A stretch of DNA of 64,000 nucleotides from an uncultured Adlercreutzia sp. (GTDB lineage Bacteria > Actinomycetota > Coriobacteriia > Coriobacteriales > Eggerthellaceae), in NCBI GenBank assembly GCA_910589165.1, contig CAJUSP010000001.1, forward strand, positions 247,019 through 311,018, written 5' to 3'. The number at the start of each line of letters is the position of its first letter. Positions within the stretch are counted from its first letter, which is position 1. The notes beneath the pieces are model-generated. The model was not told where the DNA came from and ran no database searches. It saw only the letters and a list, made by a program, of their open reading frames with translations. Below are positions 8,330 through 25,215 of this stretch, in pieces. The position numbers were made by a program, and so were the translations under genes.

Positions 8330-9811
8330 CTAGCGCTCGGCGCCCCCGAGGCCCTTCGCGCTGAGAACGAGGGAGATGAGCTCTTGGCGGGTGTGCACGC
8401 CGAGCTTCGCGTAAATGCGGGCCACGTGGGTCTTCGCCGTGCTGCGCTCGATGGAGAGGTACTCGGCGATGAACGGGGCGCTTCGTCCCTCGGCGAGCAG
8501 GCCGAGCACCTCGTGCTCCCGAGCCGTCAGCTGCGCCTCGGCGGCCAGCCGGGCGATGGTATCGGCGGCCTCCTGCTCGGAAGACGCGGCGGAGGGAGAT
8601 GTCGTGGAATCCGGGGCAAGGGGCGTCGGGGCCGCCTCCTCCCGGGCCGTCGCAGGAGAAGCGTCGTCCTCGTTCCGGTTCGTGCCCTCGGCGTCGTGGG
8701 CGCCCCAGAACAGGTCGTCGAGGCTCTGCTCGTTGAGCAGGTAGAGACCGCAGAACACCAGAAGGCAGATGATGGCGGCATCGGCGAGGCTGGAGGAGAG
8801 CATCGCAGGCAGTGAGGGAACGGCCAGGCTCACCAAGTAGATGAGGGCCGCGGGGCCCGTGAGCGGCAGGTAGACGCCACCCATGATGGTGGAGAACGGG
8901 ACTTCGGCGTAGGTGGCCAGATCGAGCGCGACGACGATGATGCCCGTCCACACGATAATGCCCAGGACGGTTTCCACGAACGCCACCGCTTCGGTGTCGA
9001 AGTTGCCGGACAGGCGCATGGCGCACACGACGGCGGAAATGAGCACGAGGCAGCGGATGAGGGATATATGGCTCGTGTCGTCGTGGGCGATGGCGCTCAG
9101 CCACAACAGGACCAGGGCGGCGAGGTAGGCTCCCCCGGTGAGCCCGGGTCCCAAGGGCACGGCGTTGGCCGAGGCGAGGTGAGCCACGAAGGCCAGCACG
9201 ATGAGGCCCGCGGCCGGCCGAACGCGCAGGATGATCTGCCGGCGAACGTGTACCGAGGGGGCGCCCCGGCCCTCCCTTGTCCCCGGGCCGAGGTCGAGGC
9301 GGGAGGCGGCCAGGGCGACGGCGAGGGCCATGCAGACCGATGCGGTGAACAGGGCTGTCGGGGCGTCGAGGGGAAGGGCGGACCCGGCGAAGATGCCTCC
9401 CACGGTGGCTGTGACGAACACCTTCCGCATGGTGGCATTGGAAAGGGAGAGGAGCGATTTGTAGACGAAGATCTCGAGGAACGTGCCCGCGATGGCCGTA
9501 GCGCCGCTCCCCACCGGGGCCCAGGCGGGCACCGCCACGGCGAGGAAGGCGCCGATGAAGATGCCGATGAGGCTCAAGTAGGCGAGATGCTTCGCGGTGA
9601 ACGACGCCACGAGGCGCGGGCCGGCCGCTATGACGAAGACGCTGGCCACAACGACGAAGAGGGAATGGGGCGAGCGCCCTCCGTCGATGTCGGCATAGAA
9701 GTGGAAGAACCACAGGCTGAGCAAGGTGGTGCCGATGGCGCAGAGGAGGGCGGCTGCGAAAAGTTGCAGCGCCGTTTTCCGGGAATCGTTTACTGCGAGA
9801 TTTCCAACCAT
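8330..9811 (-). CDS. LuxR-family regulator with N-terminal polytopic membrane domain
   Basis: Encodes 493 residues. About the first 370 are hydrophobic, with some 10-12 predicted membrane segments; then comes an acidic Ala/Ser/Thr-rich linker and a C-terminal LuxR helix-turn-helix (LTAREHEVLGLLAEG onward, residues 428-485). This layout is a hallmark of Eggerthellaceae, where many copies sit beside exported reductases. The membrane part presumably senses a substrate or signal. The start at 9811 has GAAGG upstream; a longer open frame lacks one. Stop is 217 bp before the reductase gene on the same strand, which suggests it controls that gene. Confidence 0.9.
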   Translation of the reverse strand: MVGNLAVNDSRKTALQLFAAALLCAIGTTLLSLWFFHFYADIDGGRSPHSLFVVVASVFVIAAGPRLVASFTAKHLAYLSLIGIFIGAFLAVAVPAWAPVGSGATAIAGTFLEIFVYKSLLSLSNATMRKVFVTATVGGIFAGSALPLDAPTALFTASVCMALAVALAASRLDLGPGTREGRGAPSVHVRRQIILRVRPAAGLIVLAFVAHLASANAVPLGPGLTGGAYLAALVLLWLSAIAHDDTSHISLIRCLVLISAVVCAMRLSGNFDTEAVAFVETVLGIIVWTGIIVVALDLATYAEVPFSTIMGGVYLPLTGPAALIYLVSLAVPSLPAMLSSSLADAAIICLLVFCGLYLLNEQSLDDLFWGAHDAEGTNRNEDDASPATAREEAAPTPLAPDSTTSPSAASSEQEAADTIARLAAEAQLTAREHEVLGLLAEGRSAPFIAEYLSIERSTAKTHVARIYAKLGVHTRQELISLVLSAKGLGGAER

Positions 9812-9998
9812 AATCTGCCTTCGGGGATAAACGAGGTGCGGCCCGTGCGCACCGCTGTCGCCGTATGGTACCACAGGATACTTTGCCGGTGGTTCGTTGC
9901 TCTCTTTTGGGTGGCGTGCACCGGCCCTGTCGCTTTGCAACAAACCCCCGTTCCAGCCCTATTTTCCAGAAAATTTCCATGGCTGCTAAAAATTTTTC

Positions 9999-10027
9999 TT
10001 GACTAGGGCTTTTCGCCGTAGTATTTT
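9999..10027 (+). promoter_or_regulatory. Sigma-70-type promoter of rpoBC
   Basis: TTGACT (9999-10004) and TATTTT (10022-10027) are separated by 17 bp. Predicted start is near 10034, giving a leader of about 50 nt with AAGGAGG before the GTG of rpoB. Confidence 0.85.
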
Positions 10028-10082
10028 AGCGAATTGCAACTTTTTTGCAGATTTGCGATGGACGTGAAGGAGGAACAGCCTC

Positions 10083-13616
<3,534 letters not shown>

Positions 13617-13620
13617 ACCC

Positions 13621-18042
<4,422 letters not shown>

Positions 18043-18046
18043 CGTT

Positions 18047-18188
18047 GTTCCGCCCGCCCTACGGGACGGGCGGGAACGCCGACGCTGCGGTTCCGACGGG
18101 CACCTGGCCTTGGCCCTTGTTTTGGGCTCGGCGTGACCGAAGGTCACTTGGCCCAAAGGCGGGCCAATCCCAGGCACCGGTCGGAACC
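18047..18188. repeat. Palindromic elements downstream of rpoC
   Basis: A hairpin at 18047-18077 (GTTCCGCCCG with CGGGCGGGAAC) is followed by a large imperfect palindrome. Its outer arms are 18089-18107 (GGTTCCGACGGGCACCTGG) and 18170-18188, with an inner GTGACC-GAA-GGTCAC hairpin at 18133-18147. No gene is present. Confidence 0.75.
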
Positions 18189-18228
18189 TCGCTGACTTCC
18201 TTGGGCGAACCTAGAAGTTTTATTTAAG

Positions 18229-18255
18229 AGAGAGCCTGCGGGCTCTCTCCTTGTT
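18229..18255 (+). terminator. Terminator between rpoC and hisE
   Basis: AGAGAGCC pairs with GGCTCTCT over a TGCG loop, followed by a T-rich tail (CCTTGTTATTT). Confidence 0.75.
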
Positions 18256-18299
18256 ATTTGCGGGTATGATGGAGTCATCATTCGAGAGAAAGAGTTTCC

Positions 18300-18806
18300 A
18301 TGGCTCAGAAAACCTATGTGCCCGAAGGCGAGGCCGCGCCGGCTTCGCAGATCGGGGCATCGCTGGAGACGCTGGCGGCCACTATCGAGGCGCGCCGCGG
18401 TGCTGGCGAGGAGAGCTACACCTACCGGCTGCTCACGGCTTCGCCTGACAAGGTGCTGAAAAAGCTGATGGAGGAGGCCGGGGAAGTGGCCCTGGCGGCG
18501 AAGGACGTGGAAGGCTGGGCGACCTCGTCGGTGGCCGCGGCCCTCGCGTTCGAGAGCGGCGCGGGGCGCGCAGCAGAGCCCGACGAGCTTGCCGTGCAGC
18601 TGCCGCCGGAGTACGACGAGGCGGTGAACCACCTGCGCTACGAGGCAGGGGATGTCGTGTATCATCTGCTCGTGGTGCTCGCGCGCTACGGCATTTCCAT
18701 CGACGAGCTGGCCGCCGAGATGAACTCGCGCATGGCCGAAGACGAGATCGCCGTTCACGAGGGCATGATCCGCCTGAAGCCCGAACATGTGAACCGCGGG
18801 AGATAG
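18300..18806 (+). CDS. hisE: Phosphoribosyl-ATP pyrophosphatase (histidine biosynthesis step 2)
   Basis: Encodes 168 residues, longer than the usual 90-110. The MazG-like core is clear: SYTYRLL, then KVLKKLMEEAGEVALAAKD with the metal-binding glutamates, then YEAGDVVYHLLVVLA. An insertion of about 25 residues (roughly 78-103) separates the two halves, and the N-terminus has about 25 extra residues. It hydrolyses PR-ATP to PR-AMP in the cytoplasm. No other his genes are nearby, so it is an orphan placed ahead of glmM (15 nt gap, probably cotranscribed). AGAGAAAGAG serves as a weak ribosome site. Confidence 0.88.
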   Translation: MAQKTYVPEGEAAPASQIGASLETLAATIEARRGAGEESYTYRLLTASPDKVLKKLMEEAGEVALAAKDVEGWATSSVAAALAFESGAGRAAEPDELAVQLPPEYDEAVNHLRYEAGDVVYHLLVVLARYGISIDELAAEMNSRMAEDEIAVHEGMIRLKPEHVNRGR

Positions 18807-18821
18807 ACGAAAGGAACCCTC

Positions 18822-20252
18822 ATGGCCCGACTGTTTGGAACCGACGGCGTTCGCGGCGTCGCCAATGTGGAGCTGACCTGCGAACTGGCCTACCGTTTGG
18901 GGCAGGCCGCCGCCACCTTCCTGGGCAAGACCATCGTGGTGGGCAAGGACACCCGCCTGTCCGGCGACATGCTGGAGGCGGCGCTGGTGGCCGGCATCAC
19001 GAGCGCCGGCGGCACGGCGCTGCTCGCCGGCGTCATTCCCACGCCCGGCGTGGCCCTGCTCGTGCGCGAGATGAAGGCCGCCGGCGGTGCGGTCATCTCC
19101 GCCTCCCACAACCCGCCGGAGTACAACGGCATCAAGCTCTTCGACTCTCAAGGTTTCAAGCTACCCGATGCCGTGGAGGACGACATCGAGGCCTTCATTA
19201 CGGCCGGGGGGCTGGAAGGCCAGGTGGCCGCCGCCCGCGAGGTGGCCGACGATGCAGCCCGGGCCAACGCCGAGGCCGGGGTTCCGGCCGATGCCGTGGG
19301 CTATGTGGCCTCCGAGATCGCCATGCCCTCGGGCGGCGCCCTCGGCGTGGCGCTGCCGCTGGAGCAGGGCTGCGAGATCTACATCGATCATGTGGTGCGC
19401 TCCATTCAGGATCAGGGCCTCTCCTTCGAGGGCCTGCGCATCGCGCTGGATACGGGCCATGGCGCCTCGTCCTACACGAGCCCCGAGGCCCTGACGCGTC
19501 TCGGCGCCGACGTTGTCGTCATCAACGACGAGTACAACGGCTGCGACATCAACGTGCAGTGCGGCTCCACGCACCTGGAGCCCCTGCGCACCCTCATGGC
19601 GGAATCGGGCGCCGACATCGGCATCGCCCACGACGGCGACGCCGACCGCGTGATGATCATGACGCCCGCAGGCGTTGTGGTGGACGGCGACATGGTGGAG
19701 GCGGTCTGCGCGCTTGACATGCGCGAGCGCGGCGTGCTGGCCGGCGATGCCGTCGTGTCCACGGTCATGGCCAACTTCGGGTTCGTGCGCGCCATGCGCG
19801 ATGCCGGCATCAACGTTATCCAAACCAAGGTGGGCGACCGCTACGTGCTGGAGGCCATGCGCGAGGGTGGCTATTCCATCGGCGGCGAGCAGTCGGGCCA
19901 TATGATTCTGCTCGACCACAACTCCACGGGCGACGGCCTCATGACAGCCTGCCAGTTTTTGGCGGCGGTGCTGCGGTCCGGCAAGCCGGTGGACGAGGCT
20001 ATCCAGGTCATGGAGAAGATGCCCCAGACGCTCATCAACGTGCGCGTGAACGACAAGCACGCTGTGGATGGCAACGAGGCCGTGGCCGCCGCGGTGGCCG
20101 CCGCCGAGGAGGCCCTGGCCGACAACGGCCGCGTGCTCCTGCGTCCCAGCGGCACCGAGCCCGTCGTCCGCGTCATGGTGGAAGCCACCGACCCCGCTGA
20201 AGCCGAACGCCACGCGAATGCCATAGCCGCCGTCGTAGAAGCCAACGTGTAA
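18822..20252 (+). CDS. glmM: Phosphoglucosamine mutase
   Basis: Encodes 476 residues. Interconverts glucosamine-6-P and glucosamine-1-P for UDP-GlcNAc and cell-wall synthesis. FGTDGVRG is at the N-terminus, the catalytic phosphoserine lies in SASHNPPEYNG (S95), the metal loop is DGDADR (271-276), and the phosphate-binding RPSGTEP is near the C-terminus. It is slightly longer than the usual 445-450 residues, with extra sequence around residue 150-190. AAAGGA precedes ATG. It follows hisE closely. Confidence 0.97.
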   Translation: MARLFGTDGVRGVANVELTCELAYRLGQAAATFLGKTIVVGKDTRLSGDMLEAALVAGITSAGGTALLAGVIPTPGVALLVREMKAAGGAVISASHNPPEYNGIKLFDSQGFKLPDAVEDDIEAFITAGGLEGQVAAAREVADDAARANAEAGVPADAVGYVASEIAMPSGGALGVALPLEQGCEIYIDHVVRSIQDQGLSFEGLRIALDTGHGASSYTSPEALTRLGADVVVINDEYNGCDINVQCGSTHLEPLRTLMAESGADIGIAHDGDADRVMIMTPAGVVVDGDMVEAVCALDMRERGVLAGDAVVSTVMANFGFVRAMRDAGINVIQTKVGDRYVLEAMREGGYSIGGEQSGHMILLDHNSTGDGLMTACQFLAAVLRSGKPVDEAIQVMEKMPQTLINVRVNDKHAVDGNEAVAAAVAAAEEALADNGRVLLRPSGTEPVVRVMVEATDPAEAERHANAIAAVVEANV

Positions 20253-20273
20253 GCCCGCTTCCCGCCGCGCGGG

Positions 20274-20493
20274 TTTTGGTCACAAAAGCGCCCGCAGCTG
20301 AACTTTTCGCACGCTGTGTCGTGCGTTACGAAGCTGTTCGGTCTTTCGGCAAACAAAAACCCCAGGTCAAGATCATTTCCTGTCCTGGGGTTTTCTTGTT
20401 GTGCTCGGGTTCAGTTCAGCTGAGGGGCGTTTTGTGACCAAAATGCCCAAACGGGGCGACGAAACATCAGACGAGGCCTGATTTGTGGCCACG
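20274..20493. repeat. Dispersed ~50-bp-period repeat family, locus 1
   Basis: Three related units of the form TTCAG..GAG..(N)..TTGTGACCAAAA occur: an inverted one at 20274-20303 and two direct ones at 20415-20443 and 20466-20493, about 51 bp apart. The first two form near-perfect 30-bp inverted arms around a terminator. The same units, spacing and linker type recur at 61621-61792. Confidence 0.8.
20356..20394. terminator. Bidirectional terminator between glmM and the transporter
   Basis: AAAACCCCAGG pairs with CCTGGGGTTTT across a 17-nt loop. Runs of A and T on both sides suit termination of these two convergent genes. Confidence 0.9.
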
Positions 20494-20570
20494 CAAAAGC
20501 CTCTGCGCTTGGATTGTCGCACGGTACGCAACAATCCAGGCGGGCGAAAGGCTGCAGAAGAGCGTGTCGC

Positions 20571-21983
20571 CTATCCGATGCCGCCGTAGAAGATGCCGAG
20601 CACGATGACGATAGCGGTGATGATGACGAACACGTAGCGGGTCATGAAATCGAACCAGCGGCCGAGGGGCTTCGTGCGGCCCAGCTCGGCCTGCTTCTTG
20701 GCGAAGCCGCGGGGGCACACCCAGAAGAACATGAGGGCCGCCAAAAACGCACCGACGGGAATGACGTAGATGGAGATGACGTCCATCCAGGCGGACACGG
20801 TGGAGCCGCCCTCCAGGAACAGGCCCACGGCCACGGCCGCTATGGCCACGATGCCCACCGAGGCCGCGCGCGGTAGCCCCAGCTGCGCCTGCAGCGCCTC
20901 AACCGGTGCCTCGAACAGGTTCATGAGGCTCGTGATGGCGGCGAACACCACGGCCACGAACAGGATGATGGCGAAGATGTTGCCGAAGGGCATTTCCTGG
21001 AACACCTGAGCCAGCGTGATGAACAGCAGCGGCGGGCCAGAGGACACATCGAGTCCGAAAGCGAACACGCCCGGCACCACCACGCAGGCGGCCACAAGGC
21101 CAGCGATAGTGTCGAAGATGGCCACGTTGCGGGCCGAGGAGACCACGTCCACGTCCTTCTTAAGGTAGCTGCCGTACACGAGCGTGCCGCAGCCAGCCAG
21201 CGACAGGCTGAAGAACGCCTGGCCCAGGGCGTACACCCATGTGGTCGGGTTCAGCAGCGCCTCCCAGCGGGGCACGAGCAGGTACTCGTAGCCGGCGGCC
21301 GCGCCCGGCAAGGTGGCCACGCGGATGGCGATGATGACGAACAGCACGAAGAACGTGGGCATAAGCACCTTGTTCACGCGCTCGATGCCGCGGGAGATGC
21401 CGAGGATCATAATGCCGAAGGTGATGGCGAGCCCCAGCAGGTGGAAGCCCACGTTGCCGAAGTCCGATGCGATGGCGCCGAAGAACGCGCCCATGTCGGT
21501 TTGGGCCATAAGCTCGCCGTCCAACGAGGCTACTAGGTAGTTGCAAGCCCAACCGAGCACGACGGCGTAGCCGATGGCGATGGCCAGGGAACCAAGGGTC
21601 GGGATGAGGCCGATGACCTTGCCCGCGGTAGCGCTCGCGCGGCTTCCGAAGCGCATCTCCATGGCCTTTGCGAAGGCGCCCATGGGGCCGGCGCCGGTGG
21701 CACGCCCGAAGGACATCTCGCCGATCACGCCGGTGAAGCCCAGCAGCAGCACGAAGATAAGGTAGGGGATAAGGAACGCCGCGCCGCCCAGCTGGGCCAC
21801 GCGGTAGGGGAACAGCCAGATGTTGGCCATGCCCACGGCACTGCCCACGCAGGCCAGGATAAAGCCGCCCTTCGTCGCCCACGAGTCGCGCTGCCCGCGT
21901 CCTTCGGGCGCACCGCCCGGCTCGCTGCCCACTTCAATGGCCTGGGCCTCCTCGGCCACCAGATTGTCGTCACGTACTGCCAC
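20571..21983 (-). CDS. Sodium-dependent transporter, NSS/SNF family
   Basis: Encodes 470 residues with about 11-12 hydrophobic helices. TM1 carries the family sodium/substrate motif GSAVGMANIWLFPY, and EMSFGRATGAGP follows in TM2. Bacterial NSS members import amino acids or related amines with sodium; the substrate is not readable. The N-terminal 35 residues are polar and cytoplasmic. The start is GTG with AGGAGG 5 nt upstream. It is convergent with glmM and has no operon partner. Confidence 0.92.
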   Translation of the reverse strand: MAVRDDNLVAEEAQAIEVGSEPGGAPEGRGQRDSWATKGGFILACVGSAVGMANIWLFPYRVAQLGGAAFLIPYLIFVLLLGFTGVIGEMSFGRATGAGPMGAFAKAMEMRFGSRASATAGKVIGLIPTLGSLAIAIGYAVVLGWACNYLVASLDGELMAQTDMGAFFGAIASDFGNVGFHLLGLAITFGIMILGISRGIERVNKVLMPTFFVLFVIIAIRVATLPGAAAGYEYLLVPRWEALLNPTTWVYALGQAFFSLSLAGCGTLVYGSYLKKDVDVVSSARNVAIFDTIAGLVAACVVVPGVFAFGLDVSSGPPLLFITLAQVFQEMPFGNIFAIILFVAVVFAAITSLMNLFEAPVEALQAQLGLPRAASVGIVAIAAVAVGLFLEGGSTVSAWMDVISIYVIPVGAFLAALMFFWVCPRGFAKKQAELGRTKPLGRWFDFMTRYVFVIITAIVIVLGIFYGGIG

Positions 21984-22184
21984 AGTATCCTCCTAAAGTC
22001 AGTCGCTCCATTCTAAAGGAAGATGGAAGGTGGTGGCGCCGGAGGAGGCATTGTGTCGCCGCAGCGGTGTCTACCAGGTGATTAATAAATCGCAATATCT
22101 TGGCAATGGGTCAGATATGTGATTTCGGTGCCTCTTTTTCTAAGATTCTTTCATCAGGAGGAATGTGCGGAAAGGAGAGGAATT

Positions 22185-23570
22185 ATGAAAGGAACGCATA
22201 GGAAGACCCTGCTGGGCACTTCCGTCGTGGCGCTGTGTGTGACCATAGCCATCGGCACGGCGGTCGGCTGCTCGCCGGCGCCGACGCCCGTGGCGGCTAC
22301 CGGAGGCGATACGGCAGTTGAGCAAGACGCCGAAGACGGCGGCCGCAAGACCATGGAGGAGTGGGGGGAGCTGTATCCGCTGCAGTATGGCTCCTACGCT
22401 GTGACCGACATTAAGTCTGACGGCCAATACCACAGCCATTATGATTTGAAGCAAAAGATGCTTGCGCCTGCCGAACGCTTTTTGCGCGACGACGGCCAGT
22501 ACCATACGCGCCTCCTGTCCGACGGTGAGGTTGGCTACAACGACGAGGGCAACATCACCATTTCAGGCATGTGGTACGACTCCAAGAACAAGCATTGGGT
22601 TGTGAACGAGGACGTTTTCGGCGATTTGTCGGGAACGCGCGAGCGCATGGGTTGCTACTCCTGCAAGTCCTCGACGTTTAACGACATTTACGAACGCGAC
22701 GGCGCCGAGATATTTGGCGAGAAGCTTACCGACGAATTCGTCGATGAAGTAAACGGTCAGGTTTGGGATTGCGGAACGTGCCACGACGGTGATCCGGGAA
22801 CGACGTCCCCTGACGCGCAGCTGCCTCTGTGGAGCCAGCTTTCCCGGGATGCTTTCGACTCGTTCGATGCCAAAGAGCGGGTGTGCGGTCAGTGCCACAA
22901 CTCGCTCGACTATCGTTCTCACATCACCGATCAGGAAACGATGGACAGCTTCAACCCCTACAAGTATGGTGTCGACATTGACTCGCTGCATAAGGCCGTT
23001 GTGGAAGATGGCGTGTATAGCATCGATGAGGATACTGGCATTCTGCTGACATGCTTCGACCACCCGGATTTGGAGTTCAACCAGGGGAGCGCCATGCGCG
23101 AGCTGGGCGTGACTTGCGTCGACTGCCATATGGCGACGACTGCTGATGCCGAGTCGGGCAAAGAGTTTACGTCTCACAACGCTTCGGGATCACCGTTGGA
23201 GAATCCTGCCGCTATCGAGTACTGCCTGACGTGCCACAAGTCCCAGGGCATCAATTCTGCTGACGAGATGGTGAAAATGGTGCGCGACCTGCAGGCCGAT
23301 ACAACTGACAAGCTCGAGGCCCTTCAGGTGAAGATGGATCAGGCTTATGAGCTTATTAAGGCTGCCAACCAAAATGGTGGCGTCGATGAGACCACTCTCC
23401 AGCAGGCTCGCGACGATTACTCCATCGCTTACTCGTACCACTACGCGGTATGCGGAGACGTGGGTGACGAACCTTTGGGTACTAAGGTCGTGCACAATCC
23501 TACGGCTGCAGCGGACTATATCGCCAAGACGGATCAGCTGCTCGATGGCGTTATTGCCGCACTGAGCTAG
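22185..23570 (+). CDS. Divergent pentaheme cytochrome c, NrfA-like nitrite reductase family
   Basis: Encodes 461 residues. A signal peptide with lipobox (TAVGC) suggests a surface lipoprotein. Five heme sites are visible: CYSCK (157-161), the lysine-ligated active-site type diagnostic of NrfA, then CGTCH (196), CGQCH (234), CVDCH (311) and CLTCH (347). HPDLE before heme 4 aligns with the NrfA HPEYE active-site histidine, and SHNASGSP aligns with its DHxxGNP. However, the glutamine before that histidine, the IHG region and the HGIHMH cluster are not conserved, so nitrite reduction is uncertain. No NrfH partner is adjacent. AGGAGAGG precedes ATG. A heme-motif sensor kinase follows. Confidence 0.8.
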   Translation: MKGTHRKTLLGTSVVALCVTIAIGTAVGCSPAPTPVAATGGDTAVEQDAEDGGRKTMEEWGELYPLQYGSYAVTDIKSDGQYHSHYDLKQKMLAPAERFLRDDGQYHTRLLSDGEVGYNDEGNITISGMWYDSKNKHWVVNEDVFGDLSGTRERMGCYSCKSSTFNDIYERDGAEIFGEKLTDEFVDEVNGQVWDCGTCHDGDPGTTSPDAQLPLWSQLSRDAFDSFDAKERVCGQCHNSLDYRSHITDQETMDSFNPYKYGVDIDSLHKAVVEDGVYSIDEDTGILLTCFDHPDLEFNQGSAMRELGVTCVDCHMATTADAESGKEFTSHNASGSPLENPAAIEYCLTCHKSQGINSADEMVKMVRDLQADTTDKLEALQVKMDQAYELIKAANQNGGVDETTLQQARDDYSIAYSYHYAVCGDVGDEPLGTKVVHNPTAAADYIAKTDQLLDGVIAALS

Positions 23571-23604
23571 GGCGAACGACCCATCCAAGCACACCCTCCC
23601 TTCG

Positions 23605-23639
23605 GGAACGGCGCCTCCTCTGAGCGCGCCGTTCCTCTT
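23605..23639 (+). terminator. Terminator after the NrfA-like gene
   Basis: GGAACGGCGC pairs with GCGCCGTTCC across a 10-nt loop, followed by TCTTTT. Confidence 0.85.
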
Positions 23640-23691
23640 TTGGTATCGGGGTTCGCCGACAGCCGGCAACGCGAGAGAGCAAAGGAGCGCC

Positions 23692-25215
23692 ATGGGCACT
23701 AAGAAGCGATACAGCATGCGGATGCTGTCCCTCCGCGTTGCCGTGGCCGTCATTGTGGTGGTGGGCTGCGCTGGGGCGGCCTATGTGCTGTGGTCGGGTG
23801 CCGTGCAGCAGGAGACGGTGCACAGCAAGGTGCTGACCGAAGCACGCACCCTCAACAAGGAAATGCAGGCCGCCTGGGACTACATCGATGAGGCCCAAAC
23901 GGCCATCAACACCGACAAGGACGGGACCTACGACTTCAAGAACGTCTACTGCGCCGTGGCCGGCAAGGGCATCGCGCGGCGCTTCACGCAGAACGCCGAC
24001 GGCTACGTTATCCGCTACGTGCGGGAAAACCCGCGCACCGGCAGCGATGCGCCGGACGACTTCGAGCAGCGGGCGCTCAACCACTTCACCGTCGGCGGCT
24101 CCACGGAATACTACGAGATGGCCGAGATGGACGGCCAGCCGGTATTCCGCTACTCGTCGGTACTGCTCGTTCGCAACAACTGCCTCGATTGCCACGGCGC
24201 GCCCGCCGGCGAGAAGGACGTGACCGGCTTCATCAAGGAGGGCATGGAAATCGGCGATGTGGCCGGCGCCGTCTCCATGGTCATTCCCGTGAAGTCCTAC
24301 GTGAAGGGGGCTGGCGAAGAGCAGACGCGGTCGCTGGTGTTCTTCGTCGGGCTGGCGCTTGTGGTGGCCGTGGTGCTGAGCCTGCTTCTGCGCCGCTGGG
24401 TGGCCGCGCCGCTCGAGCAGGCGAACCGGCAACTGGCCAGCGAGAACGAGGAGCAGTCGAACTTCCTCGCCATTATGAGCCACGAGCTGCGCACCCCGCT
24501 GTCCTCCATCATCGCCTTCACCGATATTTGGGACAAGAGCGACCGTGAGAAGGATCCGGAGGAAGAGCGCCTGGTCGGGAAGATCAGGGACAACTCCCAC
24601 ACACTGCTGAACATGGTGAACAATACCATCGACGTAGCGCGCCTGGAGGCCGGGCGGCTCGAGGTGACGCTGGACGAGGTGGATCTCGTGGATGTCATGG
24701 GGGCGGCCATGGCGGTGGCCGAGCCTTTGGCCATGAAGAAGGGCGTGACGCTGACGAAATCTGTCGACTCAGCCATTCCCGTCATGCATTCTGACGGCGA
24801 GGCTCTCCGCAAGATCCTCGTGAACCTGGCTACCAACGCGGTGAAGTTCACCGATGAGGGCGGCACGGTAACGGTAAGCGCCCGCATGGCCGAGCGCGGC
24901 GGGGCCGTTGAATTGGAAGTAGCGGACACGGGTGCCGGCATCGCGCCAGAGGACCGGGAGCGCATCTTCGAGAAGTTCTCCCAAGCGAAGGCTACGGCAG
25001 GTAGCGGAGCGGTCGGTGCTGGTGGCCGGTATGACAAGGCGGGGAAGGCGCCGGGCAGCGGCCTGGGGCTTTACCTGGTGAAGTCGCTGACCGAACGGCT
25101 TGGCGGCAAGGTGAGGCTGCGCAGCACGGTGGGCAAGGGCTCTGTGTTCACGGTGACCGTGCCCGTGGAAAGCACGGAGGCATCGACAGACGAGGAGGAC
25201 GGTATTCGTGGCTAA
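23692..25215 (+). CDS. Sensor histidine kinase with extracytoplasmic Tll0287-like (DUF3365) heme domain
   Basis: Encodes 507 residues. One membrane helix (about 18-38) leads into an exported Tll0287-like domain containing the c-type heme motif CLDCH (164-168) followed by GAPAGE. A second helix (about 215-235) is followed by HisKA with SHELRTPL (H264) and a full HATPase domain (N-box NLATNAVKF, DTGAG, GSGLGLYL). The exported heme suggests sensing of redox state or a small ligand such as NO or nitrite. AAAGGAG precedes ATG. It overlaps the response regulator by 8 nt. It is paralogous to the kinase at 28261-29985. Confidence 0.92.
   Translation: MGTKKRYSMRMLSLRVAVAVIVVVGCAGAAYVLWSGAVQQETVHSKVLTEARTLNKEMQAAWDYIDEAQTAINTDKDGTYDFKNVYCAVAGKGIARRFTQNADGYVIRYVRENPRTGSDAPDDFEQRALNHFTVGGSTEYYEMAEMDGQPVFRYSSVLLVRNNCLDCHGAPAGEKDVTGFIKEGMEIGDVAGAVSMVIPVKSYVKGAGEEQTRSLVFFVGLALVVAVVLSLLLRRWVAAPLEQANRQLASENEEQSNFLAIMSHELRTPLSSIIAFTDIWDKSDREKDPEEERLVGKIRDNSHTLLNMVNNTIDVARLEAGRLEVTLDEVDLVDVMGAAMAVAEPLAMKKGVTLTKSVDSAIPVMHSDGEALRKILVNLATNAVKFTDEGGTVTVSARMAERGGAVELEVADTGAGIAPEDRERIFEKFSQAKATAGSGAVGAGGRYDKAGKAPGSGLGLYLVKSLTERLGGKVRLRSTVGKGSVFTVTVPVESTEASTDEEDGIRG

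Noticed and set aside
20274..20493. The palindrome after glmM as a simple terminator only
   Set aside because: The terminator at 20356-20394 is separate and inside it; the outer arms belong to a repeat family found again at 61.6 kb.
22185..23570. Calling the cytochrome a bona fide nrfA
   Set aside because: Several NrfA active-site and distal-ligand positions are not conserved and no nrfH is adjacent; family membership only is claimed.
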